Positions 1 to 14,109 are shown, counted from the first letter of the stretch. The stretch is DNA of 64,000 nt from Hyperoodon ampullatus (GCA_949752795.1 OX457070.1:27862588-27926587), one strand, 5' to 3'. Translations and numbers: made by a program. The notes: generated from the letters alone by a model not told the origin.

Positions 1-1749
1 GCGTCAGAAGTGGGATGGGAACAGTTTTGAGGGAGTGAGCCCTTAACCTGTGGGATCTGCCACTGTCTGTCTCCAGGTAGATAGTATCAGAATGGAGTTA
101 AATTAGAGGACACCCAGCTGGGGTCACAGAGACTTGCTTGCTGTGGGGGAAACCTCCACACATTTGGTGAACTAGAAGTGTCAGGAGTGAAGTGTTCTGT
201 GTGAATGGTGAAGGAGATTCACAGGAGAGACACTGGGTTTTTTCCTTCCCCAGAGGTAGACTGAACTGAGTTCTTCCAACACCCTCTCCAGCATTCGCTG
301 CACGTCACACCCAGCAGAGTCGGGTCTTGAGCATGGCAGGGACCGTGCCCAGGGTGCTTGGTTAAGGGACACTGTCTGCTGAGAAGGCAGGCCTGGGTGG
401 ACACCACAGCTGAAGCCCCTACCAGCTCACCTGGCTGGACAGTCATTTTGCAAAGGGAAAAACATCCATGTCCAGACCTTTCCCTGGTCCCCCAAGGCCC
501 TCTCCCCACCATCTCCCCATCCTCCCTTCTCTCCTCCTCAAGAGCCCACGCCCTCCTACCTTCCTGGTGGAAGGACTCCACTTGTCACCCCACTGGGAGG
601 GTCCTCCTGGATCCCAGGGCCCACACTGCATACTCTGAGCTTCATACCCTAGGGCAAACAACTTCCATGGCCCCCAGAGGGCCACGCAGAGGCCACCCAG
701 AATTCTGTGTGCTGAGAACACCGTGAGAAGCTTCCCAAGGCCCGGCTGCCTCTGGCCCAGGGTGCCCTTGCCAAGCCAAAGTAGGAGGCAAGAGGTAAGT
801 CAGCATCCCACAGCCGGGCTCTCCATGCAGGGAGGGTGTCTCCAGGGCAGAGCACCGACTCCACGTGGGGGGACGGATTCCAGGGCTCACCTTCTGTGCC
901 ATGTGTTTTGGCCCAGGGAGCATGCTAGCTCCTCAGAGGGTGAGGAGAGCCCGACACTGTTCAGGAAGGCCTCTCCTCTGGGTGACTCCTGGGCTCTATT
1001 TAAACCAGGGGCCTTGAGAGGGCACATGTGCCCCCGCAAAGGAGCGGTGCCGTGGTGGGCGAAAGGATGCTTTCTCAGAACTCCTGTAAACCCAACCCCT
1101 CCGGTGGGTCTCCTCCTCCAGAAAGCCTCCCATCATGGGGAAGGAACTCCCTCCTGTGTTTTGTGGTCCCTTGACCCTGAAGGACAAGGGCAGATAGTGC
1201 CTCCCACTTACTTTCACTGCGGGCAGGAGGCAGGTAACCCCGCACCCAGTCACTGGTGCCCCCTCCCCATAAGGCCCCAGTGAGCATCCCTCACCCCTAC
1301 CCACCCCCAGGAAATTCCGTGGGTCCCAGGGCCTCAAGCAGGGGTTCTGGCTCTTTGGGGCTTGCCATGCTCCCAGCCTCCTCTGCACTCTGCCATCAGC
1401 CCCCGGCATGCGGACCCTGGCCCACGGGCCGCTCTGTAGCAGAAACACCAGTGTTCGTGATATTCTGGGGCTGCCACCCTCCGTTGTGCTCCCTGGAGCC
1501 CTCAGAAGAGTTCTCCCAAGCCCCCCCCAAGCCAGCCCACACTCCCGCAGGACCAGCACCACTGCCTTCCTCTCCATCTCCCGTCCTCTCCTGCCGGGAC
1601 CCAGCCAGGCCCAAGCTCTTCTCCCTCGACAGCTCCCATGGGAATCAGGGCCCACCCAGGGGCCCCACGACCTGCTCTTGGTCAGGCTCTCCCACGCCCA
1701 CCTGAACGCCCTCGAGTCCCAGCTGGGACCAACCCTGCCACCCACGTGT

Positions 1750-2130
1750 CTCTCTGGTCTTTGCCATTGGTTCTAAGGGTCTCCAAGGACAGGGGCTATG
1801 TCTCTACCATTTGACTGGGCACTTACTAAAGGACTCGGCCTCCCCCATCAGAATACGTGCTCTCTAAGGGTGGCGGCTGTGTCTTCTCCGTTAATCTCGG
1901 AGCTTTGCCTGCTCAGGGGTTGGCGACCTGAGGCTCCCTGAAAGCAAGGATTGTGAGTCCCACATCGGCCTGGGGGCTCACAAGGGGCAAAGACCGTGTC
2001 TGTCCCTGGATGGTTTGTGTCCTGGAGCTGTCATGCCTCTTTCTCCAATCTATGGGCTCCCTAAAGGAGAGGATGTGCCTCTCCCATCAGATCTATGGCT
2101 CCCTCATCAGACTGTGCCTCCTGATGGAAC
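1750..2130 (+). repeat. Degenerate minisatellite related to the one beside exon 54
   Basis: Repeated blocks such as CTCTCCCATCAGATCTATGG, CTCCCTCATCAGACTGTGCC and GGGTCTCCAAGGACAGGGGC share the unit pattern (act/gctcc, ccaagg/aaagga, gtgtctcccatcaga) with 20.5-20.8 kb. Units are more diverged. Intergenic. Confidence 0.6.
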
Positions 2131-4884
2131 AGGCCTGGCCACATAATTCATGGGGCCCCGTACAAAATTAAGATGTAGCGCCCTTTTTAAAAAAATTATT
2201 AAGAATTTCAAGGCAGTGAGAGCAAAGCACTAAGCCAAGCTTGCGGACCTTCTCAGCAGAGGGTCCCAGGCACAGGTCACCTGCCCATGGAGCTGGCCCT
2301 GCAAGGGAGGGTCTATGCCTCTCATCCATCAAGGTGAAGGGCAAGCAGCTGAGACGCCAGACAGGCACAAAGCCAAAGACAAGGCGAACAGGCCTGGAGG
2401 TGAGCAGGGCAGGCCCCAGGCCCAGAGGAGGGACACACAGGGTCACCTCTGGGAACAATGGGGCATTCACCAGTAGCCAGGCTCCTCCACGGGGCCCGCG
2501 GCCAGGCTCAGCTCTGTGATTCGTGCTCCACTGAGCGAGCGCTGGCAGGAGCTCAAGTGGGAGAAAGTTGAGGCTGCAGAGGTGGCCGTGGTGGAAACAT
2601 CTATTTTTACCCTGGCGGGTGGGGAGGCAGGTCAGCGGTGGCTTTGAGGGTGTCCCAAAGCCACCACCAGGGCCAGTGAGGGCCTGGGCTGGGTCAGCCG
2701 TGAGGGAGTAAGGAGGGGGTGGGCAGCCCAGGGCAGCTGGGAACCATGCAGGGAGCCCACCAAGCAGCACCAGTCAAGCCTGCCTCGGGCCCAGCAACAG
2801 GACAACCTGTGTGCAAGTGGCCCTCCTATCTTGGCTCTAGCCTCCCTGCCAGGTGACAGGGCCTGGTCCCCACCCCCATGCCCACTCCTACTTAAGGACC
2901 ACCACCTGCCTCCCCCCAGGTCCCTGAGGACGCTCTGGGCCATCAAAGCTGGGAGGGTGGAAGGAGAAAACAAGGGTTTCAGCTAACTTACCCTGACGGG
3001 GCAGACCTGTTCAGTCACCCTCGGTTGGGAGTGGAAACTGGGTTGTTCTTTAAATAAGGAGCCGGGAGAAGAGTGGTTGCAAAGCCAGTGAGTAAAGCAC
3101 CGACAGAGGAATTTGGGACTCTGTGCCAGCCTGGCACACTGCCTCGGTGGCCCCCACCCAGCTCCTGGGTGAGGCTGGCTAGTCCCCACCGGTGCCCCTA
3201 GCAGCCCGCCCTGCAAGGTGGATGCTGTGTGCTGAGGTGTTTATGTTACATAAACCCAACCACGCTCATCAAGACAATTTGTGGCTCCCCCGAGCAAGGA
3301 AAATTCAAGCACCTTTTTATGCCGGGCCAGGCTGGGCTCCCAGCCACAAACCCTGGATCCACTTCCGACTCCTGGGTTCCCCAAGGCCACTGCCAGCATG
3401 GGGGTGGAGGAGGGACACCCCCGCTTGGCTCGCCTCTGCCCGCCCTGCTGGGCTACCCTGAGGGAGGCAGGTGATTAGCCCCTCGGGCAGCCTGACCGAG
3501 ACTGAGCCAGAGAAGGATGTGGTCCCCTCCAGGGGTAGGGGGACCACAACAAGGCCTAGAGATGCCACACACAGCCCCCAGGAGCCCTGCTCACCCACTC
3601 TGGGCTGGTTCCCTCTCCATTTACAGACTGTCCCCTATCCTCAGCACCTTCGGTGCCACCACCCAAAGGCCACAGGCCCTATTCCTCAAATACCTCCTTG
3701 GTACCACAGCAAACACTTGTGTAGGGTCCCAACCACTTGACATTTACTATCTGGTTTAATCCCAGGGCCATTTTCCCTTCCTTCTTCCCTGTCGCTCCTT
3801 CCAGGTGGGAAGGCTAAGGGGTAGAGGTCCTTGGGGCAGGAGCTGCCTTGGGGACTGGGGCAAGGATGGAGAGGAGAGAGCTGAAGAGGGTGTCCGTCAC
3901 GCGTGTCCTACCCAGCCCTGGGGAGGAGGAGTGCCATCTACATCACTGTCCTGAAGGCTGGGGTCTTTAGCAGTGTGCAGTGCACAGCCTGTGCAGCCTT
4001 CTGAGGAGTGAGGGGCAGATCTGGGCTCCCCCAGAGGCATCGTCCATTCTTTGTAGGTCTTCTGAGCCGCCCTGAGGCCATCCCCTAACGAGTCCTGCCT
4101 GATCTCTGGGGCCTGGCAGATTCGGATCTAACTCATAAAACCACAGCAGCCTGGGCTCAGACAGTCATGGGAGAAAAGAAGGGCCTGGCTCCAGCCCCCA
4201 GCGTGGGGAGGAGGGGCGAAAGGGGGCTGCAGACAAATGGTCTTTACACTTTGAGTTAATGAGGGTCAGGCAGGGGCACCCACTGGCAGGAGGGGATAAA
4301 ATGAGAGGAAAAGTGATGGGGGTGCAAGAGGAGGGGAAAGTGCTGTGGGTGAGGGAGGGAACAGAACACTGATACAGCCATAAAAACCTCCTACAGACAC
4401 GCACACAGTGCACAGGGCAGCCCCACACAAGCTTCCTGAGCCCCGCTGTGTGCCAGGCCTGGTGCTGGAGGCTGGGGGGCAGGGCTCTCCAAACCCTTGG
4501 ATATCACTCAAAAATCTGAACACGCACTCTCAATGTATGGCTATTTATCTCTCCATAAATTAGATCCATATACAGCTGCCATGAGTCGACGTCTCAAGGC
4601 TCACTCTATGTTTAGGACAAGGTTCACGGGTAAAGTCCTAATTTCAGCTAGTCCTCTCAATATCTCAGTTTGTGTCACTGACTTCTTGTCAGATCTGATT
4701 AAGTCCTTGTTGGTTTGGGGTTGTGTTTGTTTCTTTGTTTGTTTTGCTTCCTAACGAACTTGTCAGGTGAGCCCTTGCTGGGCTGGGAGATGTGTGTATC
4801 GGCTCTGTCCGGCGTTTCTGCTTTGCATTGCTAGCTTCTCTTCAATCTGCTATTCTTTTCTGTCTACTTTGTTACCTTATCTTT

Positions 4885-5091
4885 TGTGTGTGTGTGTGTG
4901 GTACGCGGGCCTCTCACTGTTGTGGCCTCTCCCGTTGCAGAGCACAGGCTCCGGACACGCAGGCTCAGCGGCCATGGCTCACGGGCCCAGCTGCTCCACG
5001 GCATGTGGGATCTTCCTGGACCGGGGCACGAACCCACGTCCCCTGCATCAGCAGGCGGACTCCCAACCACTGCGCCACCAGGGAAGCCCCC
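4885..5091 (-). mobile_element. CHR-type SINE, full length, minus orientation
   Basis: The tRNA-derived head (read on the minus strand CTTCCCTGGTGGCGCAGTGG) lies at the right end and the tail at the left. The insertion is flanked by near-identical 14-bp duplications at 4,871-4,884 and 5,092-5,105 (GTTACCTTATCTTT and GTTAGCTTATCTTT). The tail is a (CA)n tract on the element's strand rather than poly(A). Confidence 0.92.
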
Positions 5092-6379
5092 GTTAGCTTA
5101 TCTTTAGTCAGAGTGTTTACATGGCAAGAATCTTTCTAAGCCCAGTGTCCCTTGTGTGAGGGTTACTTTAGTTAAATCCAGATAATGTAATCTGTCAATT
5201 CTCTTAACCAGGCTTGCACCAAAAACTAATACACCAAAAACCGATAAACAAGGGTGATGCTACTAATACCCCATGACATAAAACCCATGCCCAACTGCCA
5301 TATGGCATAAGTGGAGTTCAGGATCAATCTGAACATTACATACGAGGCAAGGGTGATAGCTATGATTCTGTAAATATTTTCTTCCCATACCCCAGTGAAG
5401 TATTGCGTACATCCTGAAGTATATGGAAACCCACTGGGAGTGGGGGAAGGCACAGAGATGGCGAGGACATTTTATATCCCCTCAAAGACTTAGCTTAAGG
5501 AGAGAGAAGAAAATGTAAAAGAAATATTTAAAAACTGAGCATCTATCACGTGGTACACTCTACATTCCTGGCCTCTGGACCTCACAGGAACTCTTTAAAG
5601 GGGGTATGATGACTCCACATTTGGTGTGGGGAACGGGACTGCCCCAGGCCTCACAGATGGTGATGGGTGAATCCTGAGAGCTGGGAGTCAAGTTCAGGCT
5701 GACCCCAGTAACTGCTGTGATGGCGAGCAGTGCATATGTGGGCTCCAAGGGAGACACAAACCATGACAGCAAAGGCTCTGAGCCTGCCCTGGTGGAGGAA
5801 CCAGAGGCAGCTTCATGGAGGAGGTGAGAGGGCTTTTCCCCATCAGTGGTACTCAGACAGCCTCACTTACCCATACCGCCCTATGCTCCCCTGGGGTTCC
5901 TCAGCTTTCCCACCACCACCACCCCTCAGCTTTCCCGCAATGCTCCAGAGCACCAGCAACCTGCAGACTCTCAGGACCTTCACCTCGGGGCAGGAGATTC
6001 TGAGCTCCCATCCCCCTCTCTGCTCTAGGATTCAGTTCCCCTACACCCCTCCCGCCACTCCCCACCCCAGGCCTATTGCTGGCAGGCTAGAGGGCCAGAG
6101 TTTCCTTCCTGCAGAAGCAGCACTGTTTGTGGACATCGTTAGGGAAAACAGATTCCTTAGTTAAATCCTTTCTCCTCAGTCTTCTCAGTGATTCAGGCTT
6201 AGCTTGGGGATGGCTGAGAGACCTAAGGGGTCCCTAATCTCAAGAAGGAAGCAGGGACCCACCTGCCCTGCCCAGACCCCTGTCCTGACCTCTGGCATCC
6301 AGAGGCATCTTACCCTGCCTCATATCTCAAGAACTTTCAGGACACTTCAAAGAGCCTCCTAGAATGGCTGGGGGAAAGG

Positions 6380-6815
6380 CCTGTGGACAAGATGCTCAAA
6401 CAAAAGCGTGGGGGTGGGGGGGCGTGCAGGGGGGAACTACCTAAAAGTCCATCAGTAGAGGCCTGGTTAAATAAACCATGGCTTATCCAGATGATAGACA
6501 ATTATGGAGCCATAAAACCATGTGGTAGAGGCGCACTCAGTGATGCGGATGTATATTCACAGTATGGTGGTTGCAAACCACTATAAACAGTGAGGTCATA
6601 TTTTTTAAAAATACTCACATATATTTTATACTCACATGGAAAATTCTAGAGATACCCAAGTGCCAACAGTGGTTCTTTCTGGGTAATGGGATTAGTTAGT
6701 GGCTCTTTTATACTCTTCCTTTTGCTAGCTGTTTTCTCAGATTCCTATAATGAACGTATATCACTTTTGTAATAAGATAAAAACCAATAAAAGCTATTTT
6801 TAAAAATAAAATGGT
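6380..6815 (+). mobile_element. Old LINE-1 3' end, plus orientation
   Basis: Shows CCATCAGTAGAGGCCTGGTT, AATTATGGAGCCATAAAACC and a CAATAAAAGCTATTTTTAAA end, the usual text of an L1M 3' UTR in sense orientation. It is intergenic. Confidence 0.65.
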
Positions 6816-7119
6816 CACCCTTGCCCATCTGGAAATAGCGTGTTGCCTGAATCGGCAGCGGGGCTTAGAGTGGGCAGTGAAGAGTGTGGATGCTAGAAGC
6901 ATTTCCCCGAGCTGCCAACCATGGGAAAGAAGACAGCTGGGGGTCTGTGTCACAGCCAGCCTAGTGGCTGAGGTGCCCCATCAGTCCCGGCAAGGGCAGC
7001 GCACGGAGCAACAGGGATGAACTGCGATGACATTGCTGAGAACAGAAGGAGTTCCAGATGAGCCGTATGGGAGATGGTGGCCAACTCCCAAGCCGTGGCC
7101 AGTGCGAGCAGGGCAGCAA

Positions 7120-7460
7120 GCCAAGCTCTGTCCTACCTCAGAGCCTTTGCACTTGCTCTGCCCTCTGCCCGGAACGCTCTCACCCAGGCTCTGCCTGCTC
7201 GCTTTCTCACATCAGCCAGTGTCACATTTTCAGAGGGCTTCACCTCAACCTTTTGGAGAAAGGTCACTCCCCACCCACTGTCCTTTCTATCTCATCCCCT
7301 TGCTTTATTTTTCCTCCTGGCATTCACTTATTACTACCTGAAACACTTCCTTGCCTGGCTCCCCCACTGAAAGCTTTCACAAGGGCAAGAATTCTGTGCT
7401 TAGAACAGAGCCTGGGCATGACAGGCGCTCAAAAAATACTTGCTGAGTGAATGAAAAACT
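7120..7460 (+). mobile_element. L2 3' end
   Basis: Sense text CAGAGCCTTTGCACTTGCTC, then a C/T-rich stretch, ending CAAAAAATACTTGCTGAGTG and AATGAA, the usual end of L2 elements. Intergenic. Confidence 0.75.
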
Positions 7461-7629
7461 GAAAACTTTGCAGTGTCAGGGCTACACCTCCACACACAAT
7501 CGCCCTCACCTCATCCTGCCTTCCATGCCCCCAACACCAGGCAGGGGCTCTGGGTCTGGTCAGGACATCACCAGCTGTGAGATGGGGGTTGGCTGGGCCT
7601 GGGGATGGGGACAGAGAGCAAGGACTCTT

Positions 7630-7800
7630 GAGTCACCATGGCTGGGTTTACCTTCCCTTAACAGCTGTGTGGCCTCCCCGAGTCTCCGTTTCCTTGTCTC
7701 TAAAATGGGGCTCCAAATAGCTACCTTCCACAGGGGAGGATTAAAGGTGACAACGCGCCTAGCACAGCGCCTGACACGCGGTGGGCACTCAGTAGCCAAG
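7630..7800 (+). mobile_element. MIR SINE
   Basis: MIR core and tail text: AGCTGTGTGGCCTCC, TTTCCTTGTCTCTAAAATGG, then CTAGCACAGCGCCTGACACG. Plus orientation, ancient, intergenic. Confidence 0.7.
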
Positions 7801-8098
7801 GGTTCCTCTCTGACCAGCCTCCAACTTCATCCTCAGCTCTGGACCGAGCAACTCGGAGTCTGGGAAGACCTGGATCTGCCTAGGAGCCCCCTGCTCCCCC
7901 GCCTTGATGGGAACAGGAAAGCAGAGCAGTGGGTGCCTCTGGAGACCCTGACCTGGTGGGACGTGAGTCTCAGGCATCTGAGGCAGCCTGACTGGGTACA
8001 GTGGAAGCCTCCCTGCTCTAAAGCCCTGGGGGAAGGCAGGCACTGGGGGCTCTTCCAGGGCTGGCCAGGAGCTCACAGAGCCAGCTCTGGCTTGTGAT

Positions 8099-8121
8099 CT
8101 CTCCCTCTGTCTCTGTCTCTG

Positions 8122-8201
<80 letters not shown>
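8099..8201 (+). repeat. Compound microsatellite (TCTCTG)n-(TC)n-(CA)n
   Basis: About 100 bp of pure repeat in three consecutive blocks, with the CA block roughly 42 bp long. Intergenic; long enough to be polymorphic. Confidence 0.95.
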
Positions 8202-10764
8202 GCCCTGGCTCCTACCTTCCTCACTCCTATTCTCTGCGGTGGAGGTGTTCCCTCAGGCCCATTTTTCTCATTCTTCTGGCAGCCCGAGCCTAACTGTGAA
8301 AATCCAGCTCTCCTTGGCCAGGCCTAGGTTATGTAAAAGGCCCCAGAGGCCCGGGGAAAGGGCAGGCAGAAGCCCCACCTCCAGCCAGAGGCCTGCCCCT
8401 CCAGGCCCCTTCCTGTGGGCTCCCTTGGCTCCCCTTCAGGTCTCTCTGTTCAGGGTCACCAGCACCGTTCCTGCTTCCCCCACCTCCCTCCCAGCCTCAG
8501 AATCCCCAGCTGCCCACCCACAGCACCCCCTTTCAAAATCGAATCTCTGCCAGCTCATCCATCCTCTTCTCAAACTAGCCTCACCTGACCTTCTTTGGGA
8601 ATTCTTGTGGAACCAAAAGCGCCCAGTTCCCCCAATCCTGGTAGTCCCCTTTAAGTAACTCAATTCCCCTCCCTGTCTCTGAAAGAATGAGATGAGAAGG
8701 CAGCTGTCACAGAGGACCAAGCCTCGATCAGAGAGGGGACGCATTTCGCTCTCAGCCTGGAGCAGACAGGAATGCTCAAATCTTCCACAGCCCAAGTGAA
8801 GGGTATGGCCGAGGAGAGGATGCCGCATTTTCCCCCAGTAGGCTTCTCAAGGGGCACTCAGACGAGACGCTGTCAGGCTGAGATCCCTGAACCCCTGATT
8901 GTATGTGTCTGAGGGAGGTGGGTCCAGCTCCAAGGGGAGACCCTCATTAGCAGAGCTCAGAGAGGGGTGTACAAGCATTAAAGCCAGTAGGCAAGTGTTC
9001 AGTGGGCAACAGAGCCTGCATCCCCCCCCAAGCAGACCTGTGCTGGAAGCTAAATCACCATCAGAAGTTTGCCTGAGACAGTGAGGAGTGAGGGGAAAAG
9101 TCAGGGTTTCATGGCCTCAGGCCCCAATAGCCGTGGGAGATAGAAAGCCTTGCCAAGGGGTCCCCCAGCCAAGTGTCTCTCCCTGGACACAATCAAGGCG
9201 AGTCTCCCCTTTCTCTCCCAGGGTGGGTGGACCCATGCGCCTCCACGGTGTGCCAGGCCCTGGGACCAGTCGCCTCATTAGGGAGCCTTTGCCAGCCTGT
9301 GCTCTGATCTCACATGCGGTCATTTCCTCACTCAGGTCTCAGAGGGCAGCTCTGCTTCTGCCAGGTCCACGTTCTTGGAGGGCACCTCCCTGCTGCCCCA
9401 AAGCTCTGTCGGTGTGTGGGATCCAGGAGTGGCTGCAACTCTTTCCTGGATCCCGGACAGCAAGGAAGGGGGATGAGGGTACGGAGCAAGAGGGTCCCCT
9501 GCCCTGCCCCACTTTCCAGGCTCAGCCACGTCCGTACTTGTCCCCTCATTTCAGTAGCTGGCAGAGAGTTGTAATTGAATTTGCAGTCAGGCTGAGAATG
9601 AAAAAAAGAAAACCCTTTACACGTCTGGGATTAATTTATCCCTGATGATGGCCACATTCACACGCTCTTTTCTGCTTAGGTTTCCAGAGCGTATTCTGGC
9701 CAAAAATGTGAAACACACACGCACAGACGCACGCACACACACACAGCAACACGTGTGCCCTGAGTGCACACGCGTGCGCCTGTGACTATGCCTGCACTTG
9801 TGACTGCATCCCAGAGAGCATGGTGCTTCCTGCATGGGGCTGAACGTAACTGGCCTTGACCATCTGCATGAGGGGGTCTGCATGGGGCAGGGGCATCCTC
9901 TAGCGTGCACCTCTGTAGGGATCCCCATTCTGGTCATTGGTGGGCCACTGTCACGCAGCCCACCCCAAGGTGGCATGCAGAGTAGCTGCTCTCCAGGAAA
10001 GGAAAGCCCAGACGTGGCGGTCGAGACAGCCGTGTGGTGGGCACTGCCCGTGAGGCAGGACAGCTACATGGCTTCTCTCCCTCCTTTCCCACATCCAGAG
10101 AGCAACAAGCCCCGTCCTTCCAGGGCAAAGAAATGGGGCCACTGTCCGCCTTACACTGGAGGAGTCCCCCAGAGAGGGGAGCTCCCCGTCACCTGCCTTG
10201 TCTTCTTCTTTAGCACTCTCCCTCGTCCCAACACCCCGGCAGCTCAGAGCTCCTTTTCAAAGGAAATCGAGCACTCACTATATGTCAGGCACTGTGTATC
10301 ATCTCAGGAAAAGCTCCTGGGGGCCCCAGGGGTCTCCTGAGCCTGCAGGGAGAAGACGCAACCAGGCTCCAGCCCCAGGCTCATGATGGAAACATGTAGA
10401 ACCAGCCAGGGAGCTGAACCAACCACAGCGCCCCACTCCACCCCACCCCAAACACACCCCGGCCAGCCCTGCAGAGTGAAGGGGAATGGAGCCCAGGGTA
10501 ACCGATGGAGCTTACAGTGAACTAATGGATTACCAGGAAAATATGATGTGAGGCTTCCCCAACTGCATTTGGAGTGGCCAACCCAGGGGCGTAGGCTCTC
10601 TCTTCCTCCTATATTCTGTGTCTAACCGAATAAGCTTGGGAGCCAGTGGGGAGGGCAGAAGGGAGCCGGCTCTGGAGGAATGAGGGGAGCTGAGGCCATG
10701 CTCCACCCAGTATGTGCATGAAAGGTTCTGGTCCCTTTCTTGTCCCTGCTGCACAGTCTTCCTG

Positions 10765-10890
10765 TGTGTCTGTCTCTGTCTCTGTCCCTCACCATGAATC
10801 TGTCTCTCTCGTCATCTGTCTCATCCGTTGTCTCTCTTTTACACACGCGTGTGCGCTCACACACACAGACACGGACACACACACACACGC
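10765..10890 (+). repeat. Degenerate compound TCTG/CA microsatellite
   Basis: GTCTGTCTCTGTCTCTGTCC-type units pass into TACACACGCGTGTGCGCTCA and (CACA)n. The composition is like that at 8.1 kb but much more degenerate. Confidence 0.8.
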
Positions 10891-13890
10891 CATGAAAAAC
10901 CGAGACCAAAATAAAGGCAGAGAAACAGCATGAAATCCACACTGGGCCAAGCCACAGGGCACAGAAGCTGCAGCTAGTCGTCTCCAGAGGACGGGATGGA
11001 ACAGCAGCAAAGGGGGGAAGGAGGGAGAGGGAGGTTCCCACTCTACTTGTGGGAATCTCAGCCACCATTTAAGGGCCAGCCTGGCAGGCGAACCCTGGCC
11101 CTTACCCTCTTCTCATCCACGATAAAAAAAATGTTTCCTGGGCTGTCCCCATGTCCCAGGCAGGGGATGCCCACCTGACTCCCCTGGAAATCCCCTAATC
11201 CTGCATTTACGAAACACGTGGAGAGAGGATTGAGACAAGTTTGCGTTCCCTGGGGGCGGAGGCAAGGGGGAGGGGGCTACAGGCCAGGGCTGTGCTTACA
11301 GCTCTTCCTGTCTATCCAGCTCCCTGTCACTCTAGCCTGGGCTGTCCACAGAGCCCTGGAAAAGGAACAGAAAATGGTGCGCATGTGAATGCATGTGTGT
11401 GTGTACGTGTGTGTCCAAGCACACAAGCAGAATATCTCTCTCCAAAACACCAGCAAAGAAAATAAAGTCAGGGAACTGAGTATTCTGCATATAAAAGGCT
11501 TCTGACGTCTTACTGAACCATTTTTTTAACAGATGAGAGTGATTCTCCACCTTGCAAAAGAATAGGTCTCAAATGTTGAACACTAACTGAATTTCAAAAC
11601 ACAAAAGTCCAATTTGCAATGGCTCTGAGGACCTGCCTATTTAAAGAGAGGATGCAATGAAACACTTAGTAAAGTCCCTCTAGTGAAGGAAGCAGACGTC
11701 TCATTAAGGACTGAGATGTGATTTCCTCCTTGGAGGCACAGATTAGGGGTCAGGGGACGCGGGGACAGTCAAGTGTGCCGGGTTTCAGTGGTGGATGGGC
11801 ACCAGGACAGGTCAGAGGAAACCTCCCAGAGGAAGGGGCCACGCTGAGGCCTGAGCCACGGGCCAAGGCCAGACTTGCTCAGCATTCCACTCAGCAGAGC
11901 AGAGGGAAAAGCAACAGGTGAGGCAAGAAAGATGGTGGGATTGTCCTCTGAGGACCCTGGACCAGCATGGTTGACCTCCCTTGTGAGGATGGAATCTGGG
12001 AGGAGGGGACCACAGATGGGTCCAGGGCTGCCTGCCTGTGGACAGTGAACTGAGGTGTGGCGAGGGAGAAGGCTGATGGAGTGTTACCTGGCTTCCAATG
12101 ACTGGCCTGCTTGGGGGCCTGATCGTAATTGGAAGGGGTGGTACTGGGAAGAAAAGTAGCTCGATCCAGAGAGACTCAAGAGGCAGAATTTGTGGGATCT
12201 GCTGATGTCTTGGATACAGGCTAAGGAGGAGGTAAGACTCAAGGATGCCTCCCACCCATTCAGCTCCAGTGACTGGGTCGATGGAGGGAACAACAGGGCA
12301 GGAGCTGTTCTCATGGGGTGGAGGATAGAGATGTTGAGTGGGGATGGGAGGCGGGGGATGAGTGTGCAGGGCTTGTAAGTCACCCTGGGGGAGATGCCCA
12401 CTGGGTAAGCAGTTGGATAGCATGGCTGCAGCACAGGGGAAAAAATGGGGCTAGAGGTAGGGATTCCAGGGTCAGTAGCCTCTAGAGAACAACCAAAGCC
12501 ACAGGAGTGGGTGAGGCTGCTGAGGAGATGCAGAGTAAGAAGAGAGGGCCAGGCAAAGGGCCCTGGGGAACACTATAGACCAATCAGAGAAGGCAGGGCC
12601 AGACAGAAAAGAGGAATATTGGGCAACTGTGGTGCCATGGAAGCCAAAAACTGAAAGTGTATTAAGAAGCAGAGAACGTTCAGTGCTGCCAGCTGCTGCA
12701 GAGAGTTGGGAGGATCAGCGTCCACAGATTTAACAACCAGGGTAGGTGGGGTCCTGGTGTGAATTAGAGAAAGGTGCCCCTTCCTCAAGGTAGTTTATTT
12801 CTTTCAGAAAACCTTAACACACTGATTTTATTAGAACAAAACACTTTACTGCCATCTGTGGGAAAACTGTTATAATAAAGAATAAACTCATGATGTCTTA
12901 GATGTGGTGCCTGCACACAGCGCCCTGGTTATTGGCGACTGCAGTGAAAACAGTAGAATGAAATCTACCAACAAGGATGCTTTGAGCTATGGGGAGCACA
13001 CTACCCAACCAAAGATGGCTTAAACAATAAGGAATTTATGATCCCACATAACAAGACCTCTGGAAGTAGGGAAGTTCCAGAGTTGGTTCTTTCTCAATAG
13101 CTTCCTGGAGAATCAGGTTCTTGCCATCCTCTGATCGACTTTCTTCCTCAGGCTTGTCCCCTCATGATCACAAGATGGCAGCCATGGCTCCAAACATTAC
13201 GTTTTTTCCCCAACAAGAAGAAAAGGCAAAAGATGAAGATGTGTCTCCTTGTGTGTCCTTTGTTATTGGGGATAAAACCTTCCTAGAAACTTTTCAAGCA
13301 CCCTCCCCACCCGTAACCATCACCACCTTCCCCTCACATCTCATTGGCCATAACTGAGTCACATGCCTCTTCTTAAACCAATCACCGTCAAGGGTAATGG
13401 CTTTACTATGGTTGGCTTGATCTAATAAGACACCTTCCCCAAGGGCTGGGGCAGGGCTCTTTTCTCGGCACAGCGCCACAGGGGAAAAAGAGAGGGGGGA
13501 TGGCTGTTGGAGAAGATGACCCACTGAGTCAGCCACAGGGATGAAGTCAGACCACAGTGGGTGGAGGAGTGAGTGCAAGGTAAGGGCGTGGAGACAGCAA
13601 GTGTAAATGATGCTTTCTAGAACTTTGTGAAGAGAGGAGAGACCATATTAGTAGGGAGACATGGAGGACAGGAAGGGTATTTTGATGGCGCCCTAAAGAT
13701 GTCTGAACTTTCTTGTCCAAAACGGACTTCATGAATGGTCCCACCACTCATAAAGCCAGGCCAGTGGGAGTCATTTGGAATTCATCTCCCATCCCACCAC
13801 CACCCCACCCCACCCCAGCCCTAACCAGTCAATTCCCCAGGCCTCTTAGTTCTATCTGCTCAGGGTCTCTGCAGTCCACGATCTCTATGC

Positions 13891-14100
13891 CAGAGTTTCC
13901 AACAGCAGCACTATCAGTTCTTCGGACTGCATAATTTGGAGTGGGAGGGTGTGTCATGTGCACTGAGGGATGTATAGTAGCTCCTGGATGCCAGTAGCAC
14001 CCTCAGCCCATCCACCCCAAGCCAGGGCTATAAAAACTGGCTCCAGACATTGTCAAATGTGACCTGGGGGGCAAAAATCGGCCCTGGTTGAGAACCACGG
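13891..14100. mobile_element. hAT-type non-autonomous DNA transposon
   Basis: 210 bp with inverted ends (CAGAGTTTCCAAC and GTTGAGAACCACGG) and 8-bp flanks CTCTATGC (13,883-13,890) and CTCTGCGC (14,101-14,108), the target size expected of hAT elements. The family is a MER/Charlie relative whose exact name I cannot fix. Confidence 0.75.
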
Positions 14101-14109
14101 CTCTGCGCC

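Noticed and set aside
996..1745. 249-codon minus-strand frame
   Set aside because: Gly/Arg/Trp-rich composition typical of chance frames in GC-rich DNA; no conserved motif.
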